DNA from: Kaistella haifensis DSM 19056
GTDB taxonomy: Bacteria; Bacteroidota; Bacteroidia; Flavobacteriales; Weeksellaceae
DNA length: 64,000 nt
Assembly: GCF_000735695.2 (NCBI RefSeq)
Contig: NZ_JASZ02000003.1
Span: forward strand, 62,001 to 126,000
Direction of reading: 5' to 3'
The notes below the pieces were generated by a model. The model worked only from the letters and a program-made list of their open reading frames with translations, did no database searches and was not told the origin of the DNA. The position numbers and the translations under genes were made by a program. Below are positions 60,208 to 64,000 of this stretch, piece by piece. Within the stretch, counting starts at the first letter, position 1. The number at the start of each line of letters is the position of its first letter.

Positions 60208-61196
60208 TGAGCAATACATACAAATCCGCAGGAGTTGACAAGGAAGAAGGTTACAAAACCGTCGACAAAATAAAATCGGCAGTTGCCGAAACCCACAATG
60301 AAAATGTACTGAACAGTTTAGGAAGTTTCGGTGCTTTTTATCAGATTGGTGGTTACCAAAATCCTGTTTTGGTGAGCGGAACCGATGGAGTAGGAACCAA
60401 ATTGAAAGTCGCCCTGGATTCCAAAAAATATGATTCCATTGGAGTTGATTGTTTTGCGATGTGTGCGAACGATATTTTGTGCCACGGTGCGAAACCTCTG
60501 TTTTTCCTTGATTATTTAGCTTGCGGAAAACTCGATTCCGATATTGCAGCCGAAATTGTGATGGGAATGGTAAAAGCTTGCAAAGACAATAATTGCGCTC
60601 TCATCGGTGGTGAAACTGCCGAAATGCCAGGAATGTACCAACCCGGAGATTACGATGTAGCCGGTTTTTGTGTAGGAATTGTAGAAAAAGACCAAATTAT
60701 CGATGGTTCCAAAATAAAACGAGGAGATAAAATTATCGCTTTACCAAGTTCCGGTTTCCACAGCAACGGATTTTCTTTGGTAAGAAAAATCTTCCTGGAT
60801 TTTAACGAAGAATTTGAAGGAAAACCTCTTTATGAAACGCTTTTAGTTCCTACAAGACTTTATTATCAGCCGATTCACAGGGTTTTGGAAGAAGTGAAAG
60901 TGTCAGGAATTGCGCACATTACCGGTGGCGGATTAATTGAAAATGTACCGAGAATTATTCCGGAAAACCTTTGTGCGAAAATTGAAGCTTCTGCTATTAA
61001 AATTCCGAGCATCATGCTAGAACTTGAAAAGAGAGGAAACATCGCGAGATCAGAAATGTACGGAACTTTCAATATGGGTATTGGAATGGTGATCGTGGTT
61101 GATGAAAATCACGCAGCCAAAGTTTTGGATTTGCTTGAAGATGCTTATATCGTTGGAGAAATCACGGAAGGTAATGAGAAAATAGTTTTAAATTAA
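60207..61196 (+). CDS. purM: Phosphoribosylformylglycinamidine cyclo-ligase
   Basis: A 329-residue AIR synthetase. The ATP-binding domain contains LVSGTDGVGTKLKVALDSKKYDSIGVDCFAMCANDILCHGAKPLFFLDYLACGKL, the diagnostic PurM block, and ALIGGETAEMPGMYQPGDYDVAGFCVG. The C-terminal half reads SSGFHSNGFSLVRKI and HITGGGLIENVPRII. It makes aminoimidazole ribotide, the fifth step of purine synthesis. First gene of a purM-purN-purH-purD series read in one direction, with 55 bp, 111 bp and 124 bp gaps. Confidence 0.96.
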   Translation: MSNTYKSAGVDKEEGYKTVDKIKSAVAETHNENVLNSLGSFGAFYQIGGYQNPVLVSGTDGVGTKLKVALDSKKYDSIGVDCFAMCANDILCHGAKPLFFLDYLACGKLDSDIAAEIVMGMVKACKDNNCALIGGETAEMPGMYQPGDYDVAGFCVGIVEKDQIIDGSKIKRGDKIIALPSSGFHSNGFSLVRKIFLDFNEEFEGKPLYETLLVPTRLYYQPIHRVLEEVKVSGIAHITGGGLIENVPRIIPENLCAKIEASAIKIPSIMLELEKRGNIARSEMYGTFNMGIGMVIVVDENHAAKVLDLLEDAYIVGEITEGNEKIVLN

Positions 61197-61251
61197 TTGC
61201 TTTAGGCGGTTAGTTTTTTGTCCCGTATCTGCCTAAAATGTAAAGCGTTTT

Positions 61252-61815
61252 ATGAAAAATCTAGTAGTCCTCGTTTCCGGTTCCGGCTCCAATCTTCAGC
61301 GGATCATCGATGCGATTGAACAGGGAGAAATTCCCAACGCTACCATAAATTTGGTAGTTGCTGATCGCGAATGTTTTGGTTTGCAAAGAGCCAAAAATCA
61401 CGGAATCAAAAATATTTTAATCAAAAGAGGAAGAACTTTCTGCGAGAATTTAGCGAAAGAAATTCCCGGAAATACCGATTTAATCATTCTTGCAGGATTT
61501 TTATCAATCATCAGCAAAGAATTTTGTGAAAATTTCCCCGGAAAAATTATCAATATTCATCCAGCACTTTTGCCTAAATTCGGAGGAAAAGGAATGTGGG
61601 GAAACCACGTTCACAAAGCGGTTTTGGAAGCGAAAGAAAAAGAAAGCGGTGCTACCGTACATTTCGTAACTCCAGGGATTGATGAAGGTGAAATTATCCT
61701 TCAAAAATCATTTCCGATTATAGAATCAGAAACTGTGGAATCCTTAGCAAAGAAGATTCATGAAGTGGAATACGAAATTTTCCCGAAAGCGATCAATAAG
61801 GTTTTGGAAGATTGA
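61252..61815 (+). CDS. purN: Phosphoribosylglycinamide formyltransferase
   Basis: A 187-residue GAR transformylase of normal length. The N-terminus LVVLVSGSGSNLQRIIDAIEQGEIPNATINLVVADRE is the family signature, and the folate-binding active site is IINIHPALLPKFGGKGMWGNHVHKAVLEAKEKESGATVHFVTPGIDEGEII, with the catalytic Asn-His-Asp set (NIHP near residue 100, His near 121 and Asp near 144). It transfers a formyl group from 10-formyl-tetrahydrofolate to GAR in purine synthesis. Confidence 0.96.
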   Translation: MKNLVVLVSGSGSNLQRIIDAIEQGEIPNATINLVVADRECFGLQRAKNHGIKNILIKRGRTFCENLAKEIPGNTDLIILAGFLSIISKEFCENFPGKIINIHPALLPKFGGKGMWGNHVHKAVLEAKEKESGATVHFVTPGIDEGEIILQKSFPIIESETVESLAKKIHEVEYEIFPKAINKVLED

Positions 61816-61898
61816 TTCATTGGAAATCTTTCGAAGATTAACTTTAAAAATGAATAAAAAAGAATAATGGAAGTCAAAATGAAAATTGATGACCAGAG

Positions 61899-61917
61899 AT
61901 TTAATAAAAAGTAAAAA
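61899..61917 (+). repeat. Direct repeat copy 2, upstream of purH
   Basis: Identical to the 19 bases before purM (60189-60207). Here it ends 9 bp before the purH ATG. Confidence 0.7.
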
Positions 61918-61926
61918 AGAAAGAAA

Positions 61927-63444
61927 ATGTCAAAAAAGAGAGCACTGATTTCTGTTTCCGATAAATCCGGACTTATAGAATTTGCAAGATTTTTAGAAGA
62001 AAATAACTACGAATTGGTTTCCACAGGCGGAACTTTCAAACATTTGAAAGATGCTGGTTTGCACCCGATTCAGATTGATGAAGTGACGGATTTTCCTGAA
62101 ATGTTGGACGGAAGAGTGAAAACCTTGCACCCTAAAGTTCACGGCGGATTACTCGCAGTTCGTGATAATGAGGAACACATGAGCACCGTTCAGCAACATG
62201 AAATCGGGTTGATCGATATGGTGATCGTCAATTTGTATCCGTTTTTCGAAAATGCAAATTCCGATATTTCTTTAGATGAAAAAGTAGAATTTATCGATAT
62301 CGGCGGACCTTCCATGTTGAGATCAGGAGCAAAAAATTTCAATTCTGTTACCGTAATTACCGATGTGGAAGATTATGCAAAAATTCAGCAGGAAATTGCA
62401 GAAACCGGAAGTACAACTTTGGAAACTCGAAAAAAACTCGCCGGAAAAGTCTTTAATTTGACTTCAGCTTACGATGCAGCGATTTCCAGAATGTTGCTCG
62501 ATGAACCATATCCAACTTATTTGAGTGCTTCTTACAAGAAATTTTCAGACCTACGATATGGTGAAAATCCTCATCAAACTGCTGCGTATTATGTTTCCAC
62601 TACCGAAAACGGAGCGATGAAAGATTTTGAAATTTTGGGCGGAAAAGAATTGTCATTCAATAACTTACGCGATATGGATTTGTGTTGGAAGGTAGTCAAC
62701 GAATTCAAAAACGAAATGGCTTGTTGCGCGGTAAAACATTCCACACCTTGCGGTGTTGCGGTAGGGAATTCGGCTTTAGAAACCTACAAAAAAACCTTCG
62801 AATGTGATCCAGTTTCTATTTTTGGCGGGATTATTGGAATGAATTTTAATGTAGATGCAGCCACAGCAGAGGAGCTCAACAAAACTTTCTTGGAAATTGT
62901 GATGGCGCCATCTTTTGATGAAGATGCTATTGAAATTTTAAGAAAGAAGAAAAATTTAAGAATTATCAAGATTAAGAACCCTGTTTCCGATGCTCAAACC
63001 TGGGTAAAAGTAGATGGCGGAATTTTGGTGCAGGATAATGATACCCAATTTTCAGAAAAAATTGAAACCGTTACAATTTTTAAACCCACCGAGGAACAAC
63101 AAAAAGCACTTTTGTTTGCGCAACGCGTTGTAAAATATGTAAAATCCAATGCGATTGTGGTTTCCAACGGTGTTCAAGCTTTAGGAATTGGTGGTGGCCA
63201 AGTGAATAGAATTTGGGCAACACAACACGCTATCGAAAGAGCAAAAGAAAAGTTCCAAGGAGATTTGGTACTCGCTTCCGATGCTTTTTTCCCATTCAGA
63301 GATGTGGTTGATTTTTGTGCAAAAGAGGGAATCAAGGCCATCATCCAACCTGGTGGAAGTATGCGCGACGAGGAAAGCATTGAAGCAGCAAATGAACACG
63401 GAATACCGATGATGTTCACCGGAATGCGCCACTTTTTACATTGA
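61927..63444 (+). CDS. purH: Bifunctional AICAR transformylase/IMP cyclohydrolase
   Basis: A 505-residue PurH. The N-terminal cyclohydrolase domain (about 1-190) has [36 protein letters not shown] and [21 protein letters not shown]. The transformylase domain has [15 protein letters not shown] (residues about 208-222), the lysine-histidine motif of [13 protein letters not shown] (His near 262), and the end [32 protein letters not shown]. It does the last two steps of IMP synthesis. Length is slightly short of E. coli (529). Confidence 0.97.
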   Translation: MSKKRALISVSDKSGLIEFARFLEENNYELVSTGGTFKHLKDAGLHPIQIDEVTDFPEMLDGRVKTLHPKVHGGLLAVRDNEEHMSTVQQHEIGLIDMVIVNLYPFFENANSDISLDEKVEFIDIGGPSMLRSGAKNFNSVTVITDVEDYAKIQQEIAETGSTTLETRKKLAGKVFNLTSAYDAAISRMLLDEPYPTYLSASYKKFSDLRYGENPHQTAAYYVSTTENGAMKDFEILGGKELSFNNLRDMDLCWKVVNEFKNEMACCAVKHSTPCGVAVGNSALETYKKTFECDPVSIFGGIIGMNFNVDAATAEELNKTFLEIVMAPSFDEDAIEILRKKKNLRIIKIKNPVSDAQTWVKVDGGILVQDNDTQFSEKIETVTIFKPTEEQQKALLFAQRVVKYVKSNAIVVSNGVQALGIGGGQVNRIWATQHAIERAKEKFQGDLVLASDAFFPFRDVVDFCAKEGIKAIIQPGGSMRDEESIEAANEHGIPMMFTGMRHFLH

Positions 63445-63516
63445 TAATTTTTAAAATAACGGCTGTTTGAATCGCTGGATTTTTGAGAAATGAATAAACT
63501 TTTTCTCCGAACAACA

Positions 63517-63547
63517 TTTGAGATTCACTTTCAAATTAGTAATTTTG
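63517..63547 (+). promoter_or_regulatory. Candidate purD promoter
   Basis: TTTG (63517-63520) is 19 nt before TAATTTTG (63540-63547), a close match to the Bacteroidetes consensus. It lies 22 bp before the purD ATG, so purD may have its own transcript besides the pur operon. Confidence 0.65.
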
Positions 63548-63568
63548 GAGAATTCAAATAATAAGATA

Positions 63569-64000
63569 ATGAAAATATTAATCATAGGAAATGGAGCTAG
63601 AGAGTCTGCAATTGCAGTAAAACTGAAAGGCGACAACAGAATTACGAAAATGTATTTTGCACAGGGTAATGCAACGACCGATCAACTTGGGCAAAATGTG
63701 TACGAACAAAGTGTAGAAGGATTAAGAGATCTTGCCATCAAAGAAAGAATCGATCTTACGATTGTAGGACCTGAAGCGCCTTTGGTTGAAGGAATTGTAG
63801 ATGAATTTAAGAAACACGGCCTCAAAATTTTCGGACCAAGAAAAAGAACAGCAGAATTGGAAGGAAGCAAAGCTTTTTCCAAAAAATTCATGCAGACCAA
63901 TAACATCAAAACCGCAAAAGCAGTTGTTTTCGATGCTTATAAGGATGCGATTGATTATGTTAAACAGCAGCAATTCCCAATTGTGATCAAAGCGAGTGGT
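63569..64000 (+). CDS. purD: Phosphoribosylamine--glycine ligase (partial)
   Basis: The first 144 codons of GAR synthetase; the rest is beyond the window. It starts MKILIIGNGARESAIAVKL, the PurD nucleotide-binding N-terminus, and continues with LTIVGPEAPLVEGIVDEF, IFGPRKRTAELEGSKAFSKKFMQTNNIKTA and QFPIVIKASG, the start of its ATP-grasp domain. It joins glycine to phosphoribosylamine using ATP, the second step of purine synthesis. The start is the ATG at 63569. Confidence 0.95.
   Translation, partial: MKILIIGNGARESAIAVKLKGDNRITKMYFAQGNATTDQLGQNVYEQSVEGLRDLAIKERIDLTIVGPEAPLVEGIVDEFKKHGLKIFGPRKRTAELEGSKAFSKKFMQTNNIKTAKAVVFDAYKDAIDYVKQQQFPIVIKASG

Noticed and set aside
1-64000. CRISPR arrays, tRNA or rRNA genes, prophage or integrase
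   Set aside because: No spaced repeats, cloverleaf-like sequences, rRNA segments or phage structural genes were recognised; the only mobile-element-type gene is the RAYT.

Overview
The window looks like a chromosomal segment of a Flavobacteriia member, most likely in the Chryseobacterium/Kaistella group (Weeksellaceae). The basis is protein content plus signals: an A/T-rich sequence with almost no Shine-Dalgarno sites, Bacteroidetes-type promoters (TTG or TTTG, 19-23 nt, then TAnnTTTG), a PorT-like type IX secretion gene next to ubiE (menaquinone), a SusC/SusD/SusE starch locus, and split transketolase genes. No rRNA, tRNA, CRISPR array, prophage or integrase was seen. The species call is inference; no database search was possible.

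Layout. 1-9.3 kb (minus strand): two-subunit transketolase, a sodium:solute symporter, then a small redox/stress cluster (GNAT, OsmC, luciferase-like oxidoreductase, pirin, MFS exporter) that holds two damaged genes, an internally deleted pirin and a frameshifted NAD(P)-binding oxidoreductase. It ends with a higBA toxin-antitoxin pair. 9.4-21 kb: asnB, an RsmB-like RNA methyltransferase, a YjdM-like zinc protein, an ABC ATPase, a YceI lipoprotein, alaS, a small membrane protein, a metallophosphoesterase and a FabH-like synthase. 21-26 kb: ubiE-porT, a coiled-coil protein plus zapA, a strong 6S RNA candidate, and rny. 26-42 kb: housekeeping genes (hsp20, gcvT, idi, a serA-like gene, mscL, lgt, yidD, rarA, pheA, a pepE-like gene, dnaA, a phosphatase, metG) and a possible decayed gene at 31.5-31.7 kb.

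42.7-56.8 kb is a starch/maltodextrin utilisation locus: SusC and SusD import, two related SusE/F-type surface lipoproteins, an inverting GH97 alpha-glucosidase (SusB type), a GH13 amylase/cyclomaltodextrinase, an NTF2-like secreted protein and an SLC45-like sugar transporter. Together they would bind, import and hydrolyse alpha-glucans and carry the sugars across the inner membrane. A RAYT-type HUH transposase flanked by two perfect palindromes lies between the GH97 and GH13 genes. No dedicated regulator is present in the window.

56.9-64 kb: DUF488, a second pirin with an FMN reductase, a compact possible transcription unit carrying a 26-codon ORF, a DUF808 membrane protein, then purM-purN-purH-purD (purD runs off the end). 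The least explained items are the 26-codon unit at 58.7-59.0 kb, the palindrome-flanked RAYT and the hairpin leader upstream of purM. Nothing here amounts to a clearly new multi-gene system.
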